This document shows positions 21,091-30,659 of a DNA stretch of 64,000 nucleotides, in pieces. The notes below the pieces were generated by a model. The model worked only from the letters and a program-made list of their open reading frames with translations. It ran no database searches and was not told the DNA's origin. The position numbers were made by a program, and so were the translations under genes. Positions within the stretch are counted from its first letter, which is position 1, and every line of letters begins with the position of its first letter. The stretch lies in NCBI GenBank assembly GCA_942159475.1, contig OW804097.1, forward strand, positions 113,956,582 through 114,020,581, read 5' to 3'. The stretch is from Sthenelais limicola (lineage: Eukaryota > Annelida > Polychaeta > Phyllodocida > Sigalionidae).

Positions 21091-21327
21091 TGGGTCACAT
21101 CTTCAGAAAATGTACAATCGCCAGACCTACACATTGAGTAAATCCTGCTGAATTAGACTGTTAAATGGTCAATACTGGGTATATCTGAGTATATTTGACA
21201 TTGCCTTGATTCAAACGATCTGTTTGGTTATGTTGAACTGAATTTTGAACCTGATTTATATCCTAATTTTGGGTTAATTGAGAGGATCGGTGAAGGCAAA
21301 TTGTACATTTCCTGGCGATTTGACCCA
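21091..21327 (+). mobile_element. MITE-A copy, full length
   Basis: TGGGTCACATCTTCAGAAAATG to AATTGTACATTTCCTGGCGATTTGACCCA. It is of the GAATACTGGGTATATCTGAG / GTTATGTTGAACTG subgroup. TA-containing flanks on both sides. Confidence 0.92.
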
Positions 21328-21949
21328 CATATGTACCAAAGTTCTAGACTGTGTACTGTGTACTGAAAAACACAAAAATTCATTCTTAAAGTGCTTTTAA
21401 GGGAATATATTTAACTATTTTACTAGTGATTATAAATTATCTATAAAAACCAAATGCATGATGGGAAAGATGAAGTATAGTTTTATAAAAACATGTAAAA
21501 TATGTGGATATTTACATGAGATAATATTATATAAGAATACAAAAGTAGAATAATACAACGATCGATGGATATAGAGAATCAATTGGAAGGAATATCTAGT
21601 GACTGGAACTCGACCATTGATGTCAGGAATGCCTATCCATATCATGTGTCATAGCTTATAATTAATCTGGATTGCTAATTAACCTGGATTCCTACTGGAA
21701 GTAATTAGGACAAATAACTGTCTTCCATCATTGTCAATTTCTCGTGGAATAGCATTTAATATCTACCCAACGGAAACTTAAAATCAATCAATTTCAATTA
21801 AAATTGATGAGAGTATTTTAAAAACAAAAATTAATGAGAGTGTATTTACGTAAACACACATAGAGGGATAAGATATGCACCTCTGAAGATCTAACCAATT
21901 CATTTGCATTTTGTGAAGGATTGGGGTGGGGGGCGGGGCAGGGAGTATG
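21328..21949. other. No gene seen
   Basis: AT-rich unassigned DNA. A fragment near 21440-21520 (AACCAAATGCATGATGGGAAAGATG, AACATGTAAAATATGTGGATATT) resembles the middle of MITE-C, suggesting a degraded copy. The rest has no recognisable feature. Confidence 0.4.
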
Positions 21950-22185
21950 TGGATCAGATTTTCAGAAAATGTACAATTCACCTTCACTAATTCTCTCAAA
22001 TAACCAACATATAAGACAGAAATGAGCTTCAAAATGCTGTTTAACATAACTGTACTGATACTTTAAATCAATGCCATACCAAATATACTCGGACATACCA
22101 AAATTTATCATTTTTTAGCACAAGTTAACAGGAATTACTAAATATTTAGACCTGCCAATTATACATTTTCTGAAAATCTGACCCA
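21950..22185 (-). mobile_element. MITE-A copy, full length
   Basis: TGGATCAGATTTTCAGAAAATG on the left, CCAATTATACATTTTCTGAAAATCTGACCCA on the right. It carries the ACAGAAATGAGCTTCAAAATG variant middle. The right end runs directly into MITE-C. Confidence 0.9.
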
Positions 22186-22509
22186 TGTGCCACTGCGCAT
22201 CTCTGTTACAGTGCATCCTGGGATTGATTCTGTTGAAGTCTGACATACAAATATTTGGCAACATCTTCATTGAAAATTGCAAGAATATTTTCACCAATAT
22301 CACAACTTGTATAAATGATCTATAATAACCAAATGTATGAAGGGAAAGATGGGGACTTGTATTATGGGAACATGTATAACACATGGATATTGACATTGGA
22401 GCATTGAATGTATTCCATGCTGAATATAACGTATTTTCTATGGATTTTAGACTGTTCCATTAGTCCTTATAATTCCATGCGAATCTAGATTCAAAATGGC
22501 GCCTATTGT
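22184..22509 (+). mobile_element. MITE-C copy, left end replaced
   Basis: CATGTGCCACTGCGCATCTC, GTGCATCCTGGGATTGATTC, ATGAAGGGAAAGATGGGGAC, and the right end TTCAAAATGGCGCCTATTG. The first ~12 bp (GGGGATTTG) are replaced by the adjoining MITE-A terminus, so the two abut without spacer. Confidence 0.88.
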
Positions 22510-22968
22510 ATGTATATTCTAAGTTATATTCATATAATGTTGGTGTTATCTTCCATCCTGTCACACGGGCTATAGATCTGTATGACGAATAGGACTTAAT
22601 GGCTTTCTTTAAAATGGACCCGTTGTATTAAAAAGAATTAGAATGGTATTTGAATTGGATTTAGGATATCTGATCGGATTAGTATGATTTAAGTCATAAG
22701 GGTATGTGGATATTTGGAACCTTTACTCTTTTATGTTCAATATTTCAACGTAAATTAATATATAGTCCCTCAGAATGTTCTCAGACATCCATAGTTCTGT
22801 AAAAACCTACAATATTTATACTACTAATTCCTGTAGAAAATCGCATTTGAAAAGTATCATTTGTGGCTTTAGACGCATTTTTCTATGAAACATTCCTAGA
22901 AATTCTAGTATGTCTAACGTTATACAGTCAAAACAGTAATCTTAGGTGATAATAAAGGATACCATATC
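22510..22968. other. No gene seen
   Basis: AT-rich unassigned sequence with no recognised repeat or ORF. Confidence 0.3.
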
Positions 22969-23207
22969 TGAGTCAGATCGCCAGAAAATGTATAATCTGC
23001 AGCTCTACACATTTCGGAAATTCTGCTAAATCAGGCTGGGAAATGGCTAATACTTGGTATATCTGTATATATATTCGATATTGCCTTGATTCAGCTAATC
23101 TGTCTGGTTATGTTGAACTGAATTTTGAACCTGATTTTTGTCTTTAATTTGGGTTGATTGAGACAATTGCTGAAGGCGAATTGCACAATCTCTGGCGGAT
23201 TCACCCA
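22969..23207 (+). mobile_element. MITE-A copy, full length
   Basis: TGAGTCAGATCGCCAGAAAATG to AATTGCACAATCTCTGGCGGATTCACCCA. The divergence is moderate. Confidence 0.88.
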
Positions 23208-23272
23208 TCAGAAGAAGGAAAACGATTGACTTTTCACTTGTTAATTATATGCCTTTTAATGGCCTTATTGAT

Positions 23273-23564
23273 CTCTAATAAACGGTGATCCTGGGTAAGA
23301 CCTTAAAGTGCCTTTCTGTCTCTTTTCTCTGTCACTCTCTCCCTTCTTTTCTATCTCTATTTCCTGGGTATGATCATAAACTGCCTCCCTCTCAGCTCTC
23401 CCGCCCTTGATATAACACTTCAAAGTGTTGATAACGGCGTAAAGCAACCAATCTCACTCACTCACTCACTTTCAGCTCTCCCGCCCTTGATATAACACTT
23501 CAAAGTGTTGATAAGGGCGTAAAGCAACCAATCTCACTCACTCACTCACCACTCTAATAAACGG
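23273..23564 (+). mobile_element. 5'-truncated LINE 3' end with 13-bp target duplication
   Basis: Insert 23286-23551, flanked by CTCTAATAAACGG at 23273-23285 and 23552-23564. The 3' part holds a hairpin (AACACTTCAAAGTGTT), GATAAGGGCGTAAAGCAACC and an (ACTC)n tail. That is the layout of CR1/L2/RTE-like LINE 3' ends, where a stem-loop and short terminal repeat prime reverse transcription. The terminal ~75 bp occurs twice in tandem (from about 23393 and 23474). No reverse transcriptase remains. Confidence 0.8.
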
Positions 23565-23714
23565 CAAGGTTGACGCTATGTATTCATCCAATTTAAGCTA
23601 AAGGTTAAAAAGGATTAAAAGACAATTGATAGATATTTTAAGAGCATACTGTTCCTAGTGAATCATCACTATATTTTACAATGCAGCCTTTTTCATTTCT
23701 GGGAAAGTGTATGA

Positions 23715-23951
23715 GGGTGAAGTCGCCAGAAAATGTACAATGTCAGCTTTACCAATTTTCTGAACTAACTCAAATTTCAGACGAAAATAAAGTTCAAAAT
23801 ACAGTTCAACCAAACCAAACAGATTGCTAGAATCAATGTAATGCCAAGTATACTCGAATTTACCTACTATTGACCAAATTGCAGCTTAATTTAGCAAAAT
23901 TGACTAAATGTATACAGCTGCCAATTGTACATTTTCCGAAAATCTGACCCA
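23715..23951 (-). mobile_element. MITE-A copy, full length
   Basis: GGGTGAAGTCGCCAGAAAATG, the variant ATGTCAGCTTTACCAATTTTC, and right end CCAATTGTACATTTTCCGAAAATCTGACCCA. The same left-end variant recurs at 63547. Confidence 0.92.
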
Positions 23952-24272
23952 TGAGCTTGAGTAGATAGCTAACGTGAGTGGAGAGATTATTTCCTTCAAG
24001 GACAAAAAAAGCATTAATAACACCTAATATCTTAGTCAAATTACATTTTGTTTTCCACATGGTGCGCAGCCTCTCGTACGTTAATCAGAAGCTGTGAGAA
24101 AAAGACCATCACTCAATGATCCTCTTTGTAAAGAAAACATAGCAGCTGGAAAGAGCTATTACTCAAGGTTGTCCTAAGAGGCTGTACTGTTCGATATCAT
24201 AATTAATATTCAAACAAGCACTAGGGGAATTTATGCACTATCTTTGATGGAATCATTGATTATTATTAAACA
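23952..24272. other. No gene seen
   Basis: Unassigned AT-rich DNA between two MITE-A copies. No supported ORF. Confidence 0.3.
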
Positions 24273-24494
24273 TGGGTCAGATTTCCTGAAAACGTACATT
24301 TGGCAGCTGTATACATTTAGTAAATTCTGTTAAATTAGGCTGCAATTTGGTCAATACTAGATAAATTCGAGTATATTTGGCATTGCAATGATTCTAGCAG
24401 TCTGGTGGTTAGGTTGAACTGTATTTTGAACATTATTTTCATCTGTAATTCCGGTTGTTTCACGGAATTGGTAAAAGTGAATTGTACATTTTCA
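24273..24494 (+). mobile_element. MITE-A copy, right end cut
   Basis: TGGGTCAGATTTCCTGAAAACG, then a near-consensus body, and AATTGTACATTTTC, where MITE-B sequence replaces the last ~15 bp. Confidence 0.9.
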
Positions 24495-24689
24495 AACCAA
24501 CCTAAATATACTCTTTATTATGATGACCTTGAATTACATGGATATCGTTACTACACTGTCTTCGAATTTCGTACATGTATTCAGGCTACAAAAAATGAAA
24601 ACATTTCCACAAATACATTTTATGAAGAACACACTTTGAAAAATATCATTTTTTGCGACATGTGACTCATTTTCCTGTAACACATCACA
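24495..24689 (-). mobile_element. MITE-B copy, truncated
   Basis: CTAAATATACTCTTTATTATGATGACC, ACACTGTCTTCGAATTTCG, AAATGAAAACATTTCCAC, and the end TTTTTTGCGACATGTGACTC ATTTTCC ACACATCACA. The other half is missing. Confidence 0.85.
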
Positions 24690-24702
24690 CTTTTCATTCA
24701 GC

Positions 24703-25140
24703 TGATTTGATTTGAAAAATATTTATTTCAGGAAGAAATATACATTTCGTAATGAAACCCGAATCGTATAACCTGATTTTAAATTCAATTTGAACTAAAG
24801 TAGTATCATTACAACATAAGAAAACAGTACATCAATGTAATATATCTCCAGGAATGACATGGTTCACAAACAGGAAGTTCCATTTTTTACCATAATAAGT
24901 ACATAAACATGTGAATCAAAATCATAATCAACAACTTTCAATGATATCCACATCGATTCGTCATTGCCACCCTGGCCCTAACCGATATACAGCGATATTC
25001 TCTCCTTCTACCAAGTACATAAACAATTCTAGTGATTTATGGAGACGTTCAATAAAGAAAAGAGGTAAAATACAAGTAATGAAGCGTGAGCAAGTGTTAA
25101 AAACAAGATAACAGCGCCGTGCTCTTTCATGTAAACTGTA
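24703..25140 (-). mobile_element. Candidate LINE 3' region (family F)
   Basis: The + strand begins GATTTGATTTGAAAAATATT, TATTTCAGGAAG and ends near GCGCCGTGCTCTTTCATG. The same borders recur at 47271-47628 and 56718-57080. On the minus strand this reads CATGAAAGAGCACGGCGC ... CTGAAATAAATATTT plus a (AAATC)n-like tail. That suggests a non-LTR retrotransposon with a short-repeat 3' tail. The interior is poorly conserved. No coding domain seen. Confidence 0.45.
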
Positions 25141-25269
25141 GCTTGATGTTGCGATTCTAATGGGACCCAACAGTACAGTATGATACATGGCGGTGGTCAT
25201 GCAAACCCCCCTATTGCCATCACGCATGACCGTCCCCAGGCTGCACCAGCCCCTGCTGGGGACGGAGTA

Positions 25270-25510
25270 TTGGTTCTACCATTCATTAATTAAGCCTTAA
25301 TTATCTTATAGCCTCACTCTAATGATCTACCCATCTTTAATTAATGACTCTACTACACTCAGCCGCCTTAAGAAATGAGAAAAAATGGCCGCCATCGTGA
25401 AGACTTGGCATCTTATCATTTACATCCGGGGAATTATAGATGGGGATTGGCTGACTCAGGCGTAACATAACAGAGGCTTAACTATTGTATGCAAATACAA
25501 GTGTATTTAT
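25270..25510. promoter_or_regulatory. Candidate promoter/enhancer in low-repeat DNA
   Basis: Homeodomain-type sites cluster at 25282-25365 (TTAATTAAGCC, CCTTAATTATC, CTAATGATC, TTTAATTAATGAC). They are followed by a YY1-like AAAATGGCCGCCATC (25382), an ETS-like ACATCCGG, an inverted CCAAT (ATTGG) and AP-1 TGACTCA (25453), then an octamer ATGCAAAT. A 26-codon ATG ORF (25385-25465, MAAIVKTWHLIIYI...) overlaps the YY1 site with a good start context. Nothing proves activity. Confidence 0.25.
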
Positions 25511-25730
25511 AAGTTGATTCTGAATAGTTTTGATATTAATCAATGATCAATCGAAGAAATGAGCTATATGGGTGATATGCTGCTTGGTTATAGAATCCTT
25601 GTATTCGTGTATACTGCTACTGTCATTGATACCTCAGTAGAAAACTGATGACTTTAGTTCTATAGGTTATGGTATGATTAAAGTTGGATGGACTGTTTTA
25701 TGTCGCAATAACTGAGAATACAGCTTTAGG

Positions 25731-25967
25731 TAGGTGAAGTCACCAGAAAATGTACAATTCACTTCCGCCAATTCTCTCAAATAACCCAAATTTCAGATGA
25801 CAATAAAGTTTAAAATACAGTTTAGCCTAACCAAACAGATTGCTAGAATCAATGCAATGCCGATTATACTCAGATTTACCTAGCATTGACCAAATTACAG
25901 CCTAAATTAACAGAATTTACTAAATGTATACAGCTGCCAATTGTACATTTTCTGAAAATCTGAGCCA
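25731..25967 (-). mobile_element. MITE-A copy, full length
   Basis: AGGTGAAGTCACCAGAAAATG to CCAATTGTACATTTTCTGAAAATCTGAGCCA. Close to consensus throughout. Confidence 0.92.
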
Positions 25968-26512
25968 AGTTCCCAATGTTAACAACGCCTACTTTACCTT
26001 CTTCTGTTCAGGTTTTAATCAGCTTGCTGCTATCAATTTACTACTCCCGCTGTAATATTAAACCTTTGCCCACACTCCTTATTGTCATGAGTATTTGTAC
26101 AATATTTGTTTGATTCATCAATGTTTTGTATTGTAAAGGTTACAAGAACAGGATGAAACATACATCTAGTGGGATATATTGCCCTGTATTTCCCTGTCCT
26201 AATACTCCCTTTTCCTTTTTTCTGTTGATTGTATTCCTATACTTAACATATAAACCAAAATATGTTCATTTCCAGGGAGTTTTAAATATGAGAGATGCAT
26301 TCTCAGTTAATGTAGATCTAAAAACTAAATAAGAATTACCTAACAGTTTACATTTATTTATTTCCGGTTCATGCAGTAGTGCGTTTCCAAGGGAAACGAA
26401 AATTGATGTTAGTTAGATGTAAAGTTCAAACACAAAGTTCAAACACAAATCATTAATTCAATTAACGTTGAATGAGATTTTCTTCTAAACTAAATTCTTG
26501 TATAAACAACAG
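25968..26512. other. No gene seen
   Basis: AT-rich DNA. An ORF at 26126-26332 has a hydrophobic run (FFLLIVFLYLTY), but no neighbours, splice signals or recognised domain support it. AAAGTTCAAACAC is directly repeated at about 26421-26445. Confidence 0.3.
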
Positions 26513-26990
26513 TAGTGGGCAATATTGATAACTTCAGTCCTACAGGTCAAACAATGAGTAAATATTGATAACTTCAGTCCTATACAGGTCAAATAATGGG
26601 TCAATATGAATAGCTTCAGGCTCAAAGAATGAGTCAATATTGATAACTTCAGTCCTACAGGTCAAAGAATGAGTCAATATTGATAACTTCAGTCCTACAG
26701 GTCAAACAATGAGTAAATATTGATAACTTCAGTCCTACAGGTCAAACAATGTGTCAATATTAACAACTTCAGTCCTACAGGTCAAACAATGAGTTAATAT
26801 TGATAACTTCAGTCCTACAGGTCAAACAGTGAATATTGATAACTTCAGTCCTACAGGTCAAACAATTGCTTTCATTAAATCATACTAAATTAGATTGAAA
26901 AATGATAAATTCCAGCTATATCTGAGTATAGTAGGCAATATAGATAACTTCAGTCCTACAGGTCAAACAATGAGTCAATATTGATAAACT
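26513..26990. repeat. 40-bp minisatellite with embedded MITE-A fragment
   Basis: About ten units of AATATTGATAACTTCAGTCC TACAGGTCAAACAATGAGTC, some shortened. Between two units, 26870-26933 reads CATACTAAATTAGATTGAAA AATGATAAATTCCAGC, TATATCTGAGTATA, which is MITE-A interior. Confidence 0.93.
26870..26933 (+). mobile_element. MITE-A internal fragment in minisatellite
   Basis: Matches the TAAATTAGACTGAAAAATGATGAATACC / TATATCTGAGTATA interior of MITE-A without either TIR. Array units lie on both sides. Confidence 0.7.
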
Positions 26991-27276
26991 CCGCTCATAG
27001 AAAGAGTAAACTTGGCAAGATTAAGCTAAACATAGGGCTTTAAAACTCTGGTTCCAAATCAAGTTTCCTTTCAATATGTTGTTGTACATAGGGTAGTAGT
27101 TTAAACAGGAGAAGCTCATATTGATTAAGTGACAAGAGTTGAGTGGCTCTGACGCTGGCATGTATCAGATAGATGAGTGCTCTCTGTATAAATCAATGTT
27201 AATCTCACTAAGCCAGCCCAGCCCTAATCTCACATGAATTGTATCTGTCAATGGAGAATAGAGAACCAAACTATAC

Positions 27277-27511
27277 CGGTGAAGACATCCAAAAATGTAC
27301 AATTTATTTTTAATAATCCTCTCAAATAACCCAATTTCAGACAGAAATTAGGTTTAGATTACAGTTCAACATAATTGAACAGATTTCCTGAACCAAGGCA
27401 ATGCCTAATATACCCAGATATACCTGGAATTTATTATTTTTCAGTCTAATTTAGCAGAATTTACTAAAGGTGTAAAGGAGTGGATTGTACATTTTTTGAT
27501 ATCCTGACCCT
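27277..27511 (-). mobile_element. MITE-A copy, full length, diverged
   Basis: CGGTGAAGACATCCAAAAATG to GGATTGTACATTTTTTGATATCCTGACCC. Both TIRs are present but mutated. Confidence 0.85.
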
Positions 27512-27974
27512 TAGCCTAAGGTCTGGCAGATATTTCTAGATTTAATTTAGATCCTCTGGCTATCAGGCACCAGTGGTACATACGATAGGTAGCGCCTGGT
27601 CTCAGTGATAGTTCTGGTGTTTGTTCATGGTTTATATATATGGTTTATAAAAAGATTATCTCTGAACGGTTGACATCCCAGATATTGCTGATTCAATTTC
27701 AAACTTGCTACTGGGATTTATGCACTTGTCAACTTTTGGAAATTCAATTCCTTCAATTCAATTCCGTCCTTTTTAATCCCTTCGCCAATTCTTGCCCCCC
27801 CCCCCCCCCTCCCCCCCTCAAGAAAAACAGAGCAACAGTCAGAACGCGGAAACACTGTGACTGGACAGTGCATGAGCCCGCTGCAGGAAGTGGGTTGAAG
27901 CATGTTCAATGTTCCCAATGGAATAGCTTCCAAATAGTTTCAAAATCACTTCCTTGAAACAATTTTTTTGGGGG
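27512..27974. other. No gene; long C run
   Basis: Unassigned sequence with C15-T-C7 at about 27795-27817 (G-quadruplex potential on the minus strand). ORFs on both strands crossing the run (27640-27957 and 27718-27933) are not supported. Confidence 0.4.
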
Positions 27975-28147
27975 AAATCAAAGTTCAAAAAACAGTTCAT
28001 CCTAACCATACAGATTGCTAGAATCACTGCAATGCCAAAGATACGGTACTCGAATTTACCAAGTATTGGCCAAATCGCAGCCTACTTTAGCAGAATTGAC
28101 TAAATGTGTACAGCTGCCAGTTGTACATTTTCAGAAGATCTGACACA
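27975..28147 (-). mobile_element. MITE-A copy, left end lost
   Basis: From AATCAAAGTTCAAAAAACAG through ATTGCTAGAATCACTGCAATG to TACAGCTGCCAGTTGTACATTTTCAGAAGATCTGACA. Confidence 0.85.
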
Positions 28148-28347
28148 AATAATCTTAGCATGGAACATTTCAAGTGATTATTTCTTACACAACAGCCCCC
28201 AGCCTCCAGCCCCCAGCTCTCAGCGAGAGCATGGAGTCAGTAGGATTTGAGAATAATATGACTTAGTATGATTAAGCAATTTAAGGGGATCATCCGTACA
28301 TGCTCTAACTTATCGAATCATAATTATAGACAGATTCTAACAGAATA

Positions 28348-28577
28348 TGGGTCATGTCATCAGAAAATGTACAATTCGCCTTCACCAATCCTCTCAAATA
28401 ACCATGATTTAAGTTTCAAAATCCAGTTCAACATAACGAAAATGATTTCCCGAATCAAGGCAATGCCAAATTATCATCAATCATCAATTATACCTGGCAT
28501 TTCTCATTTCTCATCCTAATTTAGCTGAATCTATTCAAATGTGTAGAGCTGCCAATTGTACATTTTCGGACGGTGAC
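28348..28577 (-). mobile_element. MITE-A copy, right terminus eroded
   Basis: TGGGTCATGTCATCAGAAAATG, CGCCTTCACCAATCCTCTC, a small ATCATCAATCATCAATT expansion in the middle, ending GCCAATTGTACATTTTCGGACGGTGAC. Confidence 0.88.
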
Positions 28578-28892
28578 TATTAGAGCAGTAAGATTTAAGG
28601 ATATGTCCATGAGGACAACAAGGATTATCTTTATAGGCGGTAGCTTATGGAATCATAATTATAGAGGGGCCAGTTTGATAGGACATAAGCCTCAGATTTC
28701 AAGTTGAAATAATCGCAAGCTCATTAAAATGTACCTAATGATTACATAGAATTATATAATTATTTCAACAAGTTGATAAATGAATATGAATACATATAAC
28801 ATAACAATAGATGGACTTATGTCCATAAAACTATTTTTTGGGTATTTTTATTCCTCATTTGTTTCAGAAATACCCAGCTGATGCTAACATAA
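28578..28892. other. No gene seen
   Basis: AT-rich unassigned DNA. The phrase GGAATCATAATTATAGA occurs at about 28649 and also near 28314-28330, implying a local duplication of ~20 bp. Confidence 0.3.
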
Positions 28893-29130
28893 TGGGTCAT
28901 ATTTTCGGAAAATGAACAATTGCCAGCTGTACACATTTAGTAAATTCTGCTAAATTAGGCTGCAATTTGGTCAATACTAGGTAAATCCAAGTATATTCGG
29001 CATTGCATTGATTTTAGCAATTTATTTGGTTAGGTTGAACTGTATTCTGAACTTTATTTCTGTCTGAAATTTGGGTTATTTGAGAGAATTAGTGAAAGTG
29101 AATTGTACATTTTCTCGCGACTTCAACCAT
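28893..29130 (+). mobile_element. MITE-A copy, full length
   Basis: TGGGTCATATTTTCGGAAAATG to AATTGTACATTTTCTCGCGACTTCAACCA. It is the last MITE before a ~3-kb MITE-free island. Confidence 0.92.
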
Positions 29131-29511
29131 ATACGTAAGGCTGAGTCTTGTGGTTCCGAGGTGGAGCGGTTATCTCCGCTCTGGCTTGGAACCACTAGCT
29201 GGCCTGCTGATTGCTCGCCTTCGGTCAGCCGGGCTGGGCATGGGCTAGTCTTGCCTGTTCTGCTGCAGAGCTTTATCAGTTGATGTCGCTACCTTGGATC
29301 TATTTTATATTTGAATGTTTATGCTTTTTTCTTGATGTCCGATGACCTAGCAGTCCGGGTGACTGTCACAATTATCCTACACTTGCTGTTGAGTCCCTAT
29401 TGCCCAGCATTGGCTTGGGCGGACTCCTATGCTCGAAGAGTACAGTCCTGAATTGCAGGTGCATTCTTTGAGTATTCTTTAATGAAAGAGTCCGATTAGA
29501 AGAGTCCGATT
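29131..29511. other. GC-richer unique sequence, no gene called
   Basis: Locally GC-rich. GTGGTTCCGAGGTGGAGCGG and its near-inverse CGCTCTGGCTTGGAACCAC form a ~50-nt stem-loop at about 29150-29194. A 70-codon ORF begins in MITE-A and is an artefact. Further on, TTTAATGAAAGAGTCC (29479-29494) is an inverted partner of the hairpin at 29512. Confidence 0.4.
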
Positions 29512-29557
29512 AGATGCCTGAGCGGACTCTTTCATTAAAGAGTCCACTCAGGCATCT
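29512..29557. repeat. Strong hairpin
   Basis: AGATGCCTGAGCGGACTCTT pairs with AAGAGTCCACTCAGGCATCT around a CATT-centred loop, with one mismatch in a stem of about 21 bp. It could be a foldback end or a structured transcript. It does not match tRNA or other RNA genes. Confidence 0.85.
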
Positions 29558-29559
29558 GT

Positions 29560-29661
29560 TAGATCTAATTTTGAACTATGATTGACCTAGATCACTCACA
29601 TAAGGATAGGCTATAGCAAGTAGAGTTGAATGCTCTACCCACTCGGCCACTGGGCCTCTCA
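29560..29661 (-). mobile_element. tRNA-derived SINE or tRNA pseudogene fragment
   Basis: The minus strand reads GAGGCCCAGTGGCCGAGTGG GTAGAGCATTCAACTC. TGGCCGAGTGG is a perfect pol III A box. A decayed B box (AGTTCAAAATTAG, about 29566-29578) follows roughly 55 nt downstream. The acceptor stem is not restored, so it is not a functional tRNA. Most likely the head of a SINE. Confidence 0.5.
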
Positions 29662-30216
29662 TAAGATGTCTTGGTGAAGACCAATTCGGAACAGTGGTAG
29701 GAAGTGTAAGGTGGTGCATATTGTGAATAATTCGAGGTATTGGCAAATGTGTGAATCAAAAAATATCAATACAAGTTTCGTTAATAACATCAATAATCCT
29801 TCAGTATGAAACATGTCTTATGTCCATATTATACTTATTATACTTATTATTGAACACTAGTTAATCTTTGGTTAATATGATGTTCGGTCACATATTATTC
29901 ACCTAATTGGTAGTGTTTTAAGAATGAAGTGCCGAATAATAAATCAATAGAACTTTATTTTTCATCCATATATTTCTCTCGCAAACAACATGCAGCCATA
30001 AGTTTGTAAACGCTTTGTAGGCAATGTATCAGTGAGAGAGGAATTGTCAAATTTATAGGACCATATATATCTCGAAGCAATCCCACTGATCACTGGTCAC
30101 TGATCAGGTGGTCGTTGCAGTGTGGTAGGGTGGTAGGATAGTAGGGGAGATTCGGTCACCTCAATAATAACAAACAATTGAAGTTGGAGGATAGACATGC
30201 TAGACGACTCGACTCT
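29662..30216. other. No gene seen
   Basis: AT-rich low-repeat DNA. No copy of MITE-A to D, no supported ORF. Confidence 0.3.
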
Positions 30217-30282
30217 GTTCACTTAGTGAATATAATTGTCCGCGGCCTAAAGGCCTTGGACAATTAAATTCACTAAGTGAAC
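30217..30282. repeat. Near-perfect 66-nt hairpin
   Basis: GTTCACTTAGTGAATATAAT TGTCC pairs with GGACAATTAAATTCACTAAG TGAAC with one mismatch (25-bp arms). The 16-nt loop is itself palindromic (GGCCTAAAGGCC). Flanks AGGATAGA (30188) and CTATCCT (30296) extend a weaker outer stem. Confidence 0.92.
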
Positions 30283-30598
30283 ATTTTCTCGTCCTCTATC
30301 CTACACTTAGAATACTAAGTCATTAAACAGATAAGCTATTTCGCCGAATTTAGAAAAGCAGACACTACATAAGTGTTAGTACAGAGATTATGGTGATTGA
30401 ATTTCGATAATTGTGTCAGATTGTTAATGAACGTTAAGAAAGAGTCAATCCATTTCATTGTCTCTGTTTCCCTGTAGAGTATCCTTTCTATTATCATCGC
30501 AGATTTTTCTTTAGAAAATATATGGAATTTGAGTAACATGTGTTAAACTTCTGATATGAATATTGTAACAAATTTTAAAATATTTTCTTTTATTCCAG
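30283..30598. other. Unique AT-rich DNA, possible intron
   Basis: No repeat recognised. It ends in a polypyrimidine tract (TTTTCTTTTATTCCAG), which could be the splice acceptor of the candidate exon at 30599. Confidence 0.3.
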
Positions 30599-30659
30599 GT
30601 ATGTCTTACTCGTATGATGTTTAACCAAGGACAACTATATGACCCCATTAGAATCCAAG
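30599..30659 (+). CDS. Candidate internal exon, product unknown
   Basis: A strong acceptor (TTTTCTTTTATTCCAG) precedes 61 nt, and a plausible donor (CCAAG then GTAACA) follows. Read from the first base it encodes VCLTRMMFNQGQLYDPIRIQ plus one base, with no stop. The frame stays open to 30811 beyond the donor, so openness alone is weak evidence. It lies in the ~3-kb MITE-free island (29131-32163), which fits selective constraint. I do not recognise the peptide. It may also be chance. Confidence 0.25.

Noticed and set aside
29140..29290. GC-richer segment as a coding exon
   Set aside because: Its only ORF begins inside MITE-A, and no splice acceptor or domain supports it. A stem-loop explains part of the composition.
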